A stretch of DNA of 64,000 bases, from assembly GCA_026414745.1 (NCBI GenBank), contig JAOAIK010000046.1:1-64000 (forward strand), given 5' to 3'. Below, piece by piece: positions 46,162 through 55,295 of this stretch (the stretch's first letter is position 1; every line of letters begins with the position of its first letter). The translations under genes and the position numbers were made by a program. This DNA is from Roseococcus sp. (GTDB lineage Bacteria; Pseudomonadota; Alphaproteobacteria; Acetobacterales; Acetobacteraceae). The notes under the pieces are model-generated. The model ran no database searches, was not told the DNA's origin, and saw only the letters and a list, made by a program, of their open reading frames with translations.

Positions 46162-47403
46162 TCACGCCGCCCGGTTCGCCCGCGCCAGCACCGCCTCGAA
46201 CAGCACCTGGCAACCGGCCGCGGCCTCCTCGGGCAGGATGCTCTCGGCCTCGTTGTGGCTGAGGCCGTCCTTGCAGGGGGTGAAGATCATTGCCGCCGGC
46301 ACCCGCCGCGCCACGTACACCGCGTCGTGCCCCGCGCCCGAGATGATCTCGCGCGCCGGCAGGCCGAGCTTCGCGGCGGCGCGGCGCACCAGCTCCACGC
46401 ACTCCGGGTCGAAGGGCTGGGCGGGGATGCGGAACAGCTCGCTCAGCTCGAGGCGGCAGCCCGTCGCCTCGACCAGCGCGCGCGCCTCGGCCGGGAAGCT
46501 CTCGGCGAGGGCCGCGATCTCGGCGTCCTGCGGGTGGCGGAACTCGACGGAGAAGCGAACCTCGCCCGGCACCACGTTGCGGCTGTTGGGAAGGACCTGG
46601 AGCTGCCCGACCGTGCCGCGCCCCTCCTCGCCGCGGGCGCGCATCAGCGTGTCCACATGGGCGATGACGCGCGCCGCCGCCACCAGCGCGTCGCGCCGTG
46701 CCGAGGGCGGGGTGGTGCCCGCATGCGCGTCCTGTCCGGTGATGATGGCATCATACCACACCTGCGCCTGGGCTCCGGTGACGATGCCGATGGCCTTGCC
46801 CTCGCGCTCCAGGATGGGGCCCTGCTCGATGTGCAGCTCGAAGTAGGAATCGGCGGGAAAGGGCGCGGCGGCGTGCGGACCCTTGGCGCCGATGGCCTCC
46901 AGCGCCTGCTCCACGCTCACGCCCTCGATGTCGCGCAGCGCATAGGCCTTGGGCAGGGTATAGACTCCCGCCCAGACGCCGCTGCCCATCAGGGAATGGC
47001 CGAAGCGGCTGCCTTCCTCGTCGGTCCAGTTCACCAGCTCGATCGGCGCCTCGGTCTCGATGCCGAGATCGTTCAGCGTGCGCATCACCTCGAGCCCGGC
47101 GATGACGCCGAGCGCCCCGTCGAACTTCCCCCCTGTGGGCTGGCTGTCGAGGTGGCTGCCCATGAGCACGGGCGGGCGCGTGGGGTCGCGCCCCTCGCGC
47201 CGGGCGAACATGTTGCCGATGGCGTCCACCCGCAGGCTGAGGCCGGCGGCCGTGCACCACTCGGCGAAGCGGGCGCGGCCGGCCTTGTCCACCTCGGTCA
47301 GCGTCAGGCGCTTGACGCCGCCCCGGGGCGTGGCCCCGATCTCGGCCATGGCCATGAGGCTGTCCCACAGCCGGGCGGCGTTGATGGTCTGGTTGGTCTG
47401 CAT
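46162..47403 (-). CDS. M20-family amidohydrolase (hydantoinase/carbamoylase or allantoate amidohydrolase type)
   Basis: 413 residues. Di-metal M20 signatures: GSHLDSQPTGGKFDGALGV (His/Asp bridge), WTDEEGSRFG (Glu pair), HIEQGPILE and, for the dimer interface, GQDAHAGTTP. It cleaves N-carbamoyl-amino acids or allantoate with Zn2+ or Mn2+. Cytoplasmic. The particular substrate (beta-ureidopropionate, N-carbamoyl-L-amino acids or allantoate) cannot be separated from the sequence alone. No hydantoinase gene lies adjacent. Confidence 0.9.
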   Translation of the reverse strand: MQTNQTINAARLWDSLMAMAEIGATPRGGVKRLTLTEVDKAGRARFAEWCTAAGLSLRVDAIGNMFARREGRDPTRPPVLMGSHLDSQPTGGKFDGALGVIAGLEVMRTLNDLGIETEAPIELVNWTDEEGSRFGHSLMGSGVWAGVYTLPKAYALRDIEGVSVEQALEAIGAKGPHAAAPFPADSYFELHIEQGPILEREGKAIGIVTGAQAQVWYDAIITGQDAHAGTTPPSARRDALVAAARVIAHVDTLMRARGEEGRGTVGQLQVLPNSRNVVPGEVRFSVEFRHPQDAEIAALAESFPAEARALVEATGCRLELSELFRIPAQPFDPECVELVRRAAAKLGLPAREIISGAGHDAVYVARRVPAAMIFTPCKDGLSHNEAESILPEEAAAGCQVLFEAVLARANRAA

Positions 47404-47429
47404 GGGCGCGAGGATAGACCCGGGCCGGG

Positions 47430-48164
47430 TCAGCCGAAACCCGCCGCGCGGAACAGCGCCGCCCCCTCCTCGCCGGCGCAGCGCGCGAGGAAGGCGCGGG
47501 CGAGATCGGGCGCGGCGGCGCGGACATGCACGGCCCCGGCATAGGGCGTGAGCAGGTTGAAGGCGTCCGGCAGGGGCGCGGCCGCCACCACCCCGGGCAC
47601 GGAGAGGATTTCCGCCACCTGCACGATGCCCATGGCCGCCTCGCCGCGCGCCACCGCCTCGGCCGCCTGCTGCCCGCGCGGAAAGGGGCGGCGGCGCGGC
47701 GCCATGGCCTCGGCGATGCCGAGCCGCTCCATCAGCGCCTCCACATGCCGGCCCGAGGTGGCGCCAGCCGCGGCATCGGAATGGGCCAGGCTCTCGGCGG
47801 CGAGCAGTGCGGCGCGCAACGCCCCCTCGCTGCCGATCTCGGGCGCCGGCGCGCCCGGGCGCAGGGCGAGCGCGAGGCGCATCACCCCCACCATGCGGCG
47901 GGTCGCGCCATCCAGGATGCCCTCGGCGATCAGCGCCTCCAGCGCGGCCGCCGCGTTGAAGGCCAGATCGAAGGCCTCGCCCGCGCGCAGCCGGCGCGCC
48001 GCCTGCCCGCCATTGGCGGTGGCCAGCGCCACCGGCGCCTCGAACCGCGCGGCGAGCGCACGCAGCGGCGCCTCCGTCACGCCCGTCGTGAGCACGCGCA
48101 GCGGCGCCCCGGCCCGGGCGAGGGCCGGAAGGGCGAGCAGCGGCAGGGCGCGGCGCGCGATCAT
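47430..48164 (-). CDS. Periplasmic substrate-binding protein (ModA-like, type 2)
   Basis: 244 residues. A short signal peptide (RRALPLLALPALARA) precedes a two-lobed fold: LRVLTTGVTEAPLRALAARF, AGEAFDLAFNAAAALEALIAEG, RPFPRGQQAAEAVARGEAAMGI. These match SBP_bac_11, the molybdate-type family, often with other ligands. No ABC permease or ATPase gene follows, so it is an orphan binding protein. Divergent from the aldolase gene by 45 bp. Confidence 0.8.
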   Translation of the reverse strand: MIARRALPLLALPALARAGAPLRVLTTGVTEAPLRALAARFEAPVALATANGGQAARRLRAGEAFDLAFNAAAALEALIAEGILDGATRRMVGVMRLALALRPGAPAPEIGSEGALRAALLAAESLAHSDAAAGATSGRHVEALMERLGIAEAMAPRRRPFPRGQQAAEAVARGEAAMGIVQVAEILSVPGVVAAAPLPDAFNLLTPYAGAVHVRAAAPDLARAFLARCAGEEGAALFRAAGFG

Positions 48165-48209
48165 GCCGGAAGTCTTGCGCGCGCCCCCGCCCTCGGGCAA
48201 TCGCCTCCC

Positions 48210-48992
48210 ATGGCCCATGCCCTGACCACCGGACCCGCCCTGCCCGTCAACAGCGATCTCGACCGCCCGGAGGTGCGCGCGGCGCGCGTGGACCTGGCCG
48301 CCTGCTTCCGCATGGCCGCGAAGCTCGGCCTGCATGAGGGGATCTGCAACCACTTCAGCGTCGTCGTGCCCGGGCGCGAGGATCTGATGCTGGTGAACCC
48401 CTACGGCTACGCCTTCGCGGAGGTGACCGCCTCGAGCCTCGTGATCTGCGACTTCGAGGGGCGGGTGGTGGCCGGCAGCGGCGTGCCCGAGGCCACCGCC
48501 TTCTACATCCACGCCCGCCTGCACCGCCGGCACCCGCGCGCCAGGGCCGCCTTCCACACCCATATGCCGCACGCCACCGCGCTGGCCATGCTGGAGGGGC
48601 CGCCGCTCGTCTGGGCCGGGCAGACGGCGCTGAAGTTCTACGGGCGCACGATCGTGGACGAGGACTACAACGGCCTCGCCCTCGACGAGCGCGAGGGCGA
48701 CCGCATCGCCGACTCCCTCGGCGAGGCCGATGTGGTGTTCATGAAGAACCATGGCGTGATGGTGGTCGGGCCCTCCATCGCCGAGGCCTGGGACGACCTC
48801 TACTACCTCGAGCGCGCCGCCCAGGCGCAGCTGCTGGCGATGAGCACGGGCCGCCCGCTCAAGCCCGTGCCCGAGGCGGTGGCGCGCGCCACCGCAGCCC
48901 AGATGCGGCAGGGCGACCGCGAGAGCGCGCGCCTGCATCTGGAGAGCATCAAGCGCATCCTGATGCGCGAGCAGCCCGACTTCGCCGATTGA
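48210..48992 (+). CDS. Class II aldolase/adducin family protein
   Basis: 260 residues. The zinc ligands are visible as HTHMPH (residues about 113-118) and, later, NHGVMVVG, with the N-terminal NHFSVVVPG substrate loop. Family members cleave or epimerise sugar phosphates such as L-fuculose-1-phosphate or ribulose-5-phosphate, or carry out decarboxylation. The exact substrate is unknown. Followed 10 bp later by an SDR gene, so the two may act in one catabolic step. Confidence 0.88.
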   Translation: MAHALTTGPALPVNSDLDRPEVRAARVDLAACFRMAAKLGLHEGICNHFSVVVPGREDLMLVNPYGYAFAEVTASSLVICDFEGRVVAGSGVPEATAFYIHARLHRRHPRARAAFHTHMPHATALAMLEGPPLVWAGQTALKFYGRTIVDEDYNGLALDEREGDRIADSLGEADVVFMKNHGVMVVGPSIAEAWDDLYYLERAAQAQLLAMSTGRPLKPVPEAVARATAAQMRQGDRESARLHLESIKRILMREQPDFAD

Positions 48993-49002
48993 GGGCGGTG
49001 CC

Positions 49003-49674
49003 GTGGCGCCGCATGTCGTCATCGGCGCCGGGGGCGGCATCGGCGCGGCGCTGGCCGCTGCACTCGAGGCGCGCGGCGCGCCGGTGCTGCGCCTCTCGCG
49101 CCGCAGCGACCCGCCGCTCGATCTGCTCGACGAGGCGAGCATCGCCGCCGCCGCCGCCCATGCGGGCGAGGGGCTGCGCCTCGTCCTCGACGCCACGGGC
49201 TTCCTCCACGACGCCCGCTTCCGCCCCGAGAAGGCGCTGCGCGAGCTCGATCCCGCCCATCTCGCCCATGCCTTCGCGGTCAACGCCATCGGCCCGGCGC
49301 TGGTGATGAAGCATTTCCTGCCCCGGCTGGCGCGCGAGGGGCGGGCGGTCTTCGCCACCCTCTCGGCGCGGGTCGGCTCCATCGCCGACAACCGGCTGGG
49401 CGGCTGGTATGCCTACCGCGCCAGCAAGGCGGCGCTGAACCAGCTTCTGCGCACCGCGGCGGTGGAGGTGGCGCGCCGCCGCCCGGAGCAGATCCTGGTG
49501 GCGCTGCACCCGGGCACGGTGGCGACACCGCTCTCGGCCCCCTTCTCCAGGGCGGGCCTCGAGGTGCAGACGCCGGAGCAGGCCGCGGCGCGGCTGCTTG
49601 GGGTGATCGAGCGCCTCACCCCGGCCGAGACGGGCGGCTTCTTCGACCACCGGGGCGAGCCGGTGCCCTTCTGA
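49003..49674 (+). CDS. Short-chain dehydrogenase/reductase (CsgA/C-factor-like)
   Basis: 223 residues from GTG 49003. Rossmann start VIGAGGGIGAALAAAL (GxxxGIG), NAIGPALVMKHFLPRL, catalytic Ser-Tyr-Lys around ATLSARVGS and YAYRASKAAL. NAD(P)H-dependent. Its short length and C terminus GGFFDHRGEPVPF match the C-factor-like subgroup. It converges on pcaB (20 bp apart). The substrate is unknown; it may reduce a product of the preceding aldolase. Confidence 0.88.
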   Translation: MAPHVVIGAGGGIGAALAAALEARGAPVLRLSRRSDPPLDLLDEASIAAAAAHAGEGLRLVLDATGFLHDARFRPEKALRELDPAHLAHAFAVNAIGPALVMKHFLPRLAREGRAVFATLSARVGSIADNRLGGWYAYRASKAALNQLLRTAAVEVARRRPEQILVALHPGTVATPLSAPFSRAGLEVQTPEQAAARLLGVIERLTPAETGGFFDHRGEPVPF

Positions 49675-49693
49675 GCAGCGCCTCGGCGCGGCC

Positions 49694-51046
49694 TCACCCC
49701 GCCGCGTGGCGCGCCAGCACCCGGTCCACGAAGGCCATGGCGCTGCCCAGGTAGTGGCGCGGATCGCACAGCGCCGCCACCGCATCGGGCTCCATGCGCG
49801 AGGCCACCGCCTCCTCCAGCAGCAGCGCCTCCGCGAGCGGCACCCCGTGGGCGAGGGCGTGGTCGCAGGCCCGGTTCACCACATGGTGCGCCTCGCCCCG
49901 CCCGAGCATGGGGGCCAGGCCCATCATCACCTGCTCGGCCGCGATCAGCCCGCCCGTGGCGGCGAGGTTGCGCGCCATGCGCGCGGGGTCCACCACCAGC
50001 CCCTCGGCGAGGAAGCGCGCCTGCGCCAGCGCGCCATGGGTCAGCGTCAGCGCCTGGCCGATCGCCAGCGGCTCGGCCTGCCAGGGGCCGGTGCCGCGCT
50101 CCTGGTCCTGCGCCATGGCGCCGAGCATGAGCGGCACCAGCGCCTGAACCCCCCGCGCCTGGGCGAGGATGTATTCGCAGGCGATGGGGTTGCGCTTCTG
50201 CGGCATGGTGGAGCTGCCCCCGCGCCCGGGCGCGTGCGGCTCCGCCACCTCGGCCACCTCGGTCTGCATCAGCAGGATCACGTCGGTCGCCATCTTGGAG
50301 AGCGCGCCGCAGAGCAGGCCGCAGAAGCCCACCACCTCGGCCACGCCGTCGCGCGCCGCATGCCAGGGGATGTCGGGGCAGGGGAGGGAGAGCTCCTCGG
50401 CCAGCGCCTCGGCCACCGCGAGCCCCTGCTCGCCGAGCGAAGCGAGGGTGCCCGCCGCGCCCCCGAACTGCAGCCTGAGCGCGCGGGGGGTGAGCTGGTC
50501 GAGCCGCTCGAGCATGGTCACGAGCGGCGAGAGCCACACCGCCACCTTGTAGCCGAAGGTGACGGGCAGCGCGTGCTGCAGATGGGTGCGCCCGGCCATC
50601 ACCGTGCCGCGGTGCGCGCGCGCGAGATGCGCGAGGGCGCGGTTCACGGCCAGCAGCTCCGCCCGCAGCAGGGCCAGCGCCTCGCGCAGCTGCAGCACCA
50701 CGGCGCTGTCCATGATGTCCTGGGTGGTGGCGCCCCAATGCGTCCAGCGACCCGCCTCCTCGCCGGCCAGCGCGCTCAACTGCTTCACCAGCCCGACCAC
50801 CGGATAGCCGGTGTTGCGCGTGGCGGCGGCGAGCGCGGCGAGGTCCAGCCGCTCGACATCGGCGGCGGCGGTGATGGCCGCGGCCGCCTCCGCCGGGATG
50901 ATGCCGAGCCGCGCCTGGGCGCGGGCAAGGGCCGCCTCCACCTCCAGCATCCGCTGCAGGAAGGCGCGCTCGCCCATCACGGCCCGCATCGCCTCCGTGC
51001 CGTAGAGCGCGCCGAGCACGGGGGAATCGGCGGGGTTCACCGGCAT
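49694..51046 (-). CDS. pcaB: 3-Carboxy-cis,cis-muconate cycloisomerase
   Basis: 450 residues. Fumarase/aspartase superfamily signature GGSSTMPQKRNPIACEY, an N-terminal helical domain (LGALYGTEAMRAVMGE), and the mid-domain THWGATTQDIMDSAVVLQLR. The T-Q-D-I-M-D-S pattern and position after pcaHG identify PcaB, which lactonises beta-carboxymuconate in the beta-ketoadipate path. Gene order is dctP-dctQ-dctM-pcaH-pcaG-pcaB. An adenylosuccinate lyase role is ruled out by the neighbourhood and motif. Confidence 0.93.
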   Translation of the reverse strand: MPVNPADSPVLGALYGTEAMRAVMGERAFLQRMLEVEAALARAQARLGIIPAEAAAAITAAADVERLDLAALAAATRNTGYPVVGLVKQLSALAGEEAGRWTHWGATTQDIMDSAVVLQLREALALLRAELLAVNRALAHLARAHRGTVMAGRTHLQHALPVTFGYKVAVWLSPLVTMLERLDQLTPRALRLQFGGAAGTLASLGEQGLAVAEALAEELSLPCPDIPWHAARDGVAEVVGFCGLLCGALSKMATDVILLMQTEVAEVAEPHAPGRGGSSTMPQKRNPIACEYILAQARGVQALVPLMLGAMAQDQERGTGPWQAEPLAIGQALTLTHGALAQARFLAEGLVVDPARMARNLAATGGLIAAEQVMMGLAPMLGRGEAHHVVNRACDHALAHGVPLAEALLLEEAVASRMEPDAVAALCDPRHYLGSAMAFVDRVLARHAAG

Positions 51047-51050
51047 GGCG

Positions 51051-51569
51051 TCAGACGTCCAGGAACACGGTCTCGCCCTCGCCCTGCAGGCGGATGTCGA
51101 GGGTCCAGACGCCGGGGGCGGTCTCGCGGGCGATGAGGGTGGGGCGGCGCGCCGGCGGCACCAGGGCGAGGAGCGGGTCGGTCTCGTTCAGGGGCTCGCC
51201 CGCGAAGTAGAGGCGGGTGAGGAGATGGCGCATCAGCCCGCGCGCGAAGATGGCGATCAGCACATGCGGCGCCTGCAGCGCATTGCCGCGCCCGGGCACG
51301 GGGCCGGGCTTGAGGGTGGTGAAGCGGAAGCGGCCCTCGGCGTCGGTGCGGCAGCGGCCGAAGCCCTGGAAGGCGGCGTCGTAGCGGCCTTCGGGGTCGG
51401 CGTGCCAGATCTCCACCATCGCGTCCGTCACCGGCGCGCCCTCGCCGTCGCGGATGATGCCGGTGAGGGCGATGCGCGCGCCCTCCGCCCCGAAGCGGGT
51501 GGTGTCCGCCCATTCGGGGAAGTCGATCATGTGCCAGTAGGGGCCGGCGGTCTGCTGGGCGGTGGCCAT
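51051..51569 (-). CDS. pcaG: Protocatechuate 3,4-dioxygenase alpha subunit
   Basis: 172 residues. Dioxygenase beta-sandwich: AQQTAGPYWHM near the N terminus and DAMVEIWHADPEGRYDAAF, with VLIAIFARGLMRHLLTRLYF. The alpha chain does not supply all iron ligands; the active site is completed by PcaH. It opens protocatechuate between C3 and C4. The start overlaps the pcaH stop by 1 bp. Typical length about 200; this is slightly short at the N terminus. Confidence 0.93.
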   Translation of the reverse strand: MATAQQTAGPYWHMIDFPEWADTTRFGAEGARIALTGIIRDGEGAPVTDAMVEIWHADPEGRYDAAFQGFGRCRTDAEGRFRFTTLKPGPVPGRGNALQAPHVLIAIFARGLMRHLLTRLYFAGEPLNETDPLLALVPPARRPTLIARETAPGVWTLDIRLQGEGETVFLDV

Positions 51570-52282
51570 CAGGCGTGGTCCTCCTCCTCGAAGGGGGTGG
51601 CGGCGGGGCCGCGCAGCACGATGTCGAAGCGGTAGCCGAGCGCCCATTCGGGCACGGTGAGGTCGAGGTCGAAGGCCGCGATCAGCCGGTTGCGCGCGGC
51701 CTCGTCCGGCACCGCGTTGAAGATGGGGTCGAGCGGCAGGAGCGGGTCTCCAGGGAAGTACATCTGGGTGATCATGCGCTGCGCGAAGCCCGCGCCGAAC
51801 AGGCTGTAGTGGATGTGCACGGGCCGCCAGGCGTTGTGGTGGTTGCGCCAGGGATAGGCCCCGGGCTGGATGGTGGTGTAGCGGTACCAGCCCTCGGCAT
51901 CGGTGAAGACGCGCGCGCGGCCGAGGAAGTTCGGGTCGAGCGGCGCGTCATGCGTGTCGCCCGGGTGGTGGTAGCGGCCCGCGGCATTGGCCTGCCAGAC
52001 CTCGACCATGGCGTGCGGCACGGGGCGGCCCGCCTCGTCCAGCACGCGCCCGGCCACGATGATGCGCTGGCCGAGCGCATCCTTCCCGTTGACGCGCGAC
52101 ATGTCGGCCTCGGGCGGGAAGCGGTCGGGCGTGAGGCGCGGGCTCGTCGTCTCGGTGAGCGTGTGCGGCGCGCGGATCAGGGGCTGCTTCGGGTGGCGCC
52201 GATGCGTGCTGCCATAGGCCGGTGCGTCATAGGGCGGCTGGCTGCCGGGCGCGTGACGGGCGTAGGGGGTTGGGTCGCTCAT
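51569..52282 (-). CDS. pcaH: Protocatechuate 3,4-dioxygenase beta subunit
   Basis: 237 residues. The Fe(III) ligands are Y104 (AAGRYHHPGD), Y143 (GAYPWRN), H156 and H158 (VHIHYS), all in the expected order. Intradiol ring cleavage of protocatechuate to beta-carboxy-cis,cis-muconate with O2. The N-terminal 50 residues have the extended beta-chain arm. The start lies 9 bp after the stop of the TRAP large permease gene, so transport and catabolism are one operon. Confidence 0.95.
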   Translation of the reverse strand: MSDPTPYARHAPGSQPPYDAPAYGSTHRRHPKQPLIRAPHTLTETTSPRLTPDRFPPEADMSRVNGKDALGQRIIVAGRVLDEAGRPVPHAMVEVWQANAAGRYHHPGDTHDAPLDPNFLGRARVFTDAEGWYRYTTIQPGAYPWRNHHNAWRPVHIHYSLFGAGFAQRMITQMYFPGDPLLPLDPIFNAVPDEAARNRLIAAFDLDLTVPEWALGYRFDIVLRGPAATPFEEEDHA

Positions 52283-52291
52283 CGCGGAACC

Positions 52292-53614
52292 TCAGGTGAG
52301 AAGGCGCACCAGCCAGAGGCTGAGCGCGGGGAACGCCACGCAGAGCGCGAGGCGCAGAAGGTCGGTCGCCAGGAAGGGCAGCACCCCGGCATAGGTGCGC
52401 GCGATCGGCACCTCGCGCGCGATGGCCGAGATGACGAAGACGTTGAGGCCGATGGGCGGGGCCATCAGCCCGATCCCCACCACCACCAGCACCAGGATGC
52501 CGAACCAGATCGCCGTCTCCTCCGTCGTCATGCCGAAATCGAGCGCGGTGACGACGGGGAAGAAGACCGGCAGGGTGAGCAGGATCATCGCCAGCTCGTC
52601 CATCACCGCGCCGAGGATGACGTAGGTGAGCAGCAGCGCGATCAGCACGCCATAGGGCGGGAAGTCCTGCTCGGCGACCCAGATCGCCAGCAGGTCCGGC
52701 GCCTGGGAGAGGGCGAGGAAGGCGTTGAACACCTCCGCGCCCAGCAGGATGGCGAAGATCATCGCGCTCGTCTCGGCGGTGCCGAGCAGCGCGGCCTTGA
52801 TCTCCCGCCAGGGCAGGGAGCGGCGGGCGAGGCCGAGCGCCAGCACCAGCACGCAGCCCACGGCCGCGCTCTCGGTCGGCGTGAAGACGCCGCCGTAGAT
52901 GCCGCCCACCACCAGCGCAGCGATGCCCATCACCGGCAGCACCTTCAGCAGCGCCGCCCGCCGCTCCTCCGGGGCGGGGGGCGGGGCGGGCGGGCCGAGC
53001 CCCGGGCGCAGCCGCATCCAGAGCCAGATGGCCAGCAGATAGAACAGCGTGGCGAGGAGCCCGGGCAGCAGCGCCGCCATGAAGAGCTTGGCGATGTTCT
53101 GCTCGGTGCTGATCGCATAGACCACGAGGATCACCGAGGGCGGGATGAGGATGCCGAGCGTGCCGCCCGCCGCGATGGTGCCCGTGGCGAAGCCCGGGGC
53201 ATAGCCGTAGCGGCGCAGCTCCGGCAGGGCGGCGCGGCCGAAGGTGGCGGTGGTGGCGACCGAGCTGCCGCAGACCGCGCCGAAGGCCGCCGACGCCCCC
53301 ACCACGCTCATCGCGAGCCCCCCCGGCCGGCGGCCGAGCAGCGCATTGGCGGCGCTGAACAGGTCGCGCGCCAGGCCGCCGCGCTCGGCCAGCGCCCCCA
53401 TCAGGATGAACAGCGGGATGACGCTGAGCGTGTAGTTGGCGAAGAGGTGGTAGGGCGTGGTCTTGAGGTAGTTGGACAGCGCGTTCCAGTCGAGGATGTG
53501 GACATAGCCCCCCGCCCCCACCAGCAGCATGGCGAGCGCGATGGGCGCGCGCAGCGCGATCAGCCCGAGCAGCACGGCGAAGCCCGTCGCCGCCAGCGCG
53601 AACTCGGGCGCCAT
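52292..53614 (-). CDS. dctM: TRAP transporter large permease (DctM)
   Basis: 440 residues with about 12 hydrophobic helices; the ATG at 53614 shares its first base with the dctQ stop. The family sequence AAGGTLGILIPPSVILVVYA and the mid-segment PLFILMGALAERGG identify the DctM subunit, which forms the translocation pathway for solute taken from DctP using a Na+ gradient. Together with dctP and dctQ it forms a complete system beside pcaHGB, so the substrate is likely protocatechuate or a related aromatic acid (inference). Confidence 0.92.
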   Translation of the reverse strand: MAPEFALAATGFAVLLGLIALRAPIALAMLLVGAGGYVHILDWNALSNYLKTTPYHLFANYTLSVIPLFILMGALAERGGLARDLFSAANALLGRRPGGLAMSVVGASAAFGAVCGSSVATTATFGRAALPELRRYGYAPGFATGTIAAGGTLGILIPPSVILVVYAISTEQNIAKLFMAALLPGLLATLFYLLAIWLWMRLRPGLGPPAPPPAPEERRAALLKVLPVMGIAALVVGGIYGGVFTPTESAAVGCVLVLALGLARRSLPWREIKAALLGTAETSAMIFAILLGAEVFNAFLALSQAPDLLAIWVAEQDFPPYGVLIALLLTYVILGAVMDELAMILLTLPVFFPVVTALDFGMTTEETAIWFGILVLVVVGIGLMAPPIGLNVFVISAIAREVPIARTYAGVLPFLATDLLRLALCVAFPALSLWLVRLLT

Positions 53615-54111
53615 CAGCCCCGGCCCCGCAGCAGGCGCGGCAGCCACAGCAGCGCCGCCAGCCCCGCCAGCGCGAAGCAGAAGGCGCCGATGGCGATGGC
53701 CCACCAGTAGGGCAGCGCGAGCAGGCCGATGGTGCGCATGGTGTTGCGCCAGGTGTCCATCGCGCCCTGCATCATGCGCTCGGCGATCAGCCAGAGCGCG
53801 CCCACCCAGACCAGCGTCCAGAACGCATCCATCAGCGCGGTGAGGCGCCGCGGCAGCCAGGCGGTGAAGCTGTCCACCAGGATGTTGGCGCGCGTCAGGC
53901 TGCCCCAGGCGAGGAAGCCCAGCACCGCAAGCCCCGAGCCCAGCGAGACCAGCTCGAAATCCCCGCGCACCGGCTGGCTGGTGAGCCAGCGCAGCAGCAC
54001 CGAGACGCAGGTGAGCAGCGCCGCGGCCAGCAGCGTCAGCCCGCCGGCGATGGCGAGCGCGGCGGGCAGCCGGGCGAAGCGCCCGCCGGGCAGGGAGGGG
54101 GGCGCGCTCAA
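53614..54111 (-). CDS. dctQ: TRAP transporter small permease (DctQ)
   Basis: 165 residues from a TTG start (no ATG or GTG fits). Four helices, with the DctQ motif around VSVLLRWLTSQPVRGDFELV and LGFLAWGSLTRANILVDSFT. The small permease scaffolds DctM. The start is 4 bp after the dctP stop; the end overlaps dctM by 1 bp. Confidence 0.88.
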   Translation of the reverse strand: MSAPPSLPGGRFARLPAALAIAGGLTLLAAALLTCVSVLLRWLTSQPVRGDFELVSLGSGLAVLGFLAWGSLTRANILVDSFTAWLPRRLTALMDAFWTLVWVGALWLIAERMMQGAMDTWRNTMRTIGLLALPYWWAIAIGAFCFALAGLAALLWLPRLLRGRG

Positions 54112-54115
54112 GGCC

Positions 54116-55159
54116 TCAGGTCACGCCCTGGCCGTATTGCGCGATCAGCGCGCGCGTGCGCTCGAGCAGCGCGCCGCCGTCGATGTTGCGCTCGCGCATG
54201 GCGCGCTGCCAGGCCTCGATCACGGGCTGGGTCTGGCGCTGCCAGCGCTGCGTCTCCTCCGCGCCGAGTTCGAGGATGGCGTTGCCGCGGCGGCGCACCA
54301 TCTCCTCCACCACCGGGCCCTGCTCGTCCCACACGCGCGCGGCCATCGCGGCCGCCGCCTGGCCGGAGTTCGCGTCCAGCACGCGGCGCAGGTCGGCGGG
54401 CATGCCCTCGTAGCGCGCCTTGTTCATCGCCAGCACGAAGGAGGCGACGTAGAAGGTGGGGCTGCCCGCGATCTCGGTGTGGTGGCGCAACGTCTCGTGC
54501 AGGCGGATGGAGGGCACCACCTCCCAGGGCACCACGGCGCCGTCGATCACGCCCTGGGCCAGCGCCTCGGGGATCTGCGGCACCGGCATGCCGATCGGGG
54601 CGGCGCCCAGCGCGCGCAGCGCCTCGCCCGCCTGGCGCGTGGGGAAGCGCAGGCGCAGGCCGTTCATGTCCTCGAGGCGGCGCACCTCGCGCCGGGCGTG
54701 GATCACGCCCGCGTCGTGGGCCCAGGCGGTGATGATGTGCGTGTCCTGGAACTCGCGGCCGAAGACCGTGTCGTGCAGCTCCTGCGTCACCCGCGCGTTC
54801 ACCGAGGCGCGCTTGTGCGCGACGAAGGGCAGCTCGATCACCTCGATGGAGGGGAAGCGGCCGGGCGTGTTGCCGGGCAGGGTCCAGACGATGTCCACCA
54901 CCCCGTCGCGCGCCTGGTCGTAGAGCTGGGGCGGCGCGCCGCCGAGCTGCATGGCGGGGAAGATCTGGATGCGCAGCCGGCCGTTGCTCTCCTGGCCGAT
55001 CTTCTGCGCCCAGGGCGTCAGGAAATGCCGGTGCACGTTGGAGACGGCGGGCAGGAAGTGGTGCAGGCGCAGGGTGAGCTCCTGCGCCTGGGCGCGCGGG
55101 ATGGAGAGGAGCGCAGGCGCGGCGAGCGCGCCCAGCAGCGCGGTGCGGCGGGTCGTCAT
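54116..55159 (-). CDS. dctP: TRAP transporter substrate-binding protein (DctP)
   Basis: 347 residues. The signal peptide (RRTALLGALAAPALLSIPRAQA) may be Tat-like, having RR near the start. The mature fold has LTLRLHHFLPAVSNVHRHFL, GLRLRFPTRQAGEALRALGA (conserved Arg that binds carboxylates) and IGMPVPQIPEALAQGVIDGA. The Arg implies a carboxylated solute, compatible with aromatic acids. First gene of the dctPQM-pcaHGB operon; a divergent EamA gene starts 136 bp away. Confidence 0.92.
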   Translation of the reverse strand: MTTRRTALLGALAAPALLSIPRAQAQELTLRLHHFLPAVSNVHRHFLTPWAQKIGQESNGRLRIQIFPAMQLGGAPPQLYDQARDGVVDIVWTLPGNTPGRFPSIEVIELPFVAHKRASVNARVTQELHDTVFGREFQDTHIITAWAHDAGVIHARREVRRLEDMNGLRLRFPTRQAGEALRALGAAPIGMPVPQIPEALAQGVIDGAVVPWEVVPSIRLHETLRHHTEIAGSPTFYVASFVLAMNKARYEGMPADLRRVLDANSGQAAAAMAARVWDEQGPVVEEMVRRRGNAILELGAEETQRWQRQTQPVIEAWQRAMRERNIDGGALLERTRALIAQYGQGVT

Positions 55160-55295
55160 GGTCGGGGCCTCCCTGGGATTCGTTCTGCCCGCCTGTGTGC
55201 CCGTTTGCGCGCGCGCGCTCAAGACGTTCCGCGCCGGCGGCTGGCCGGGAAGCCGCGATCCGCCCTAGGCTTGCCGCCCCGGAAGGGGAGGAAGG

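Noticed and set aside
49694-51046. Adenylosuccinate lyase
   Set aside because: The superfamily signature is shared, but the gene is embedded next to pcaHG, which fits PcaB.
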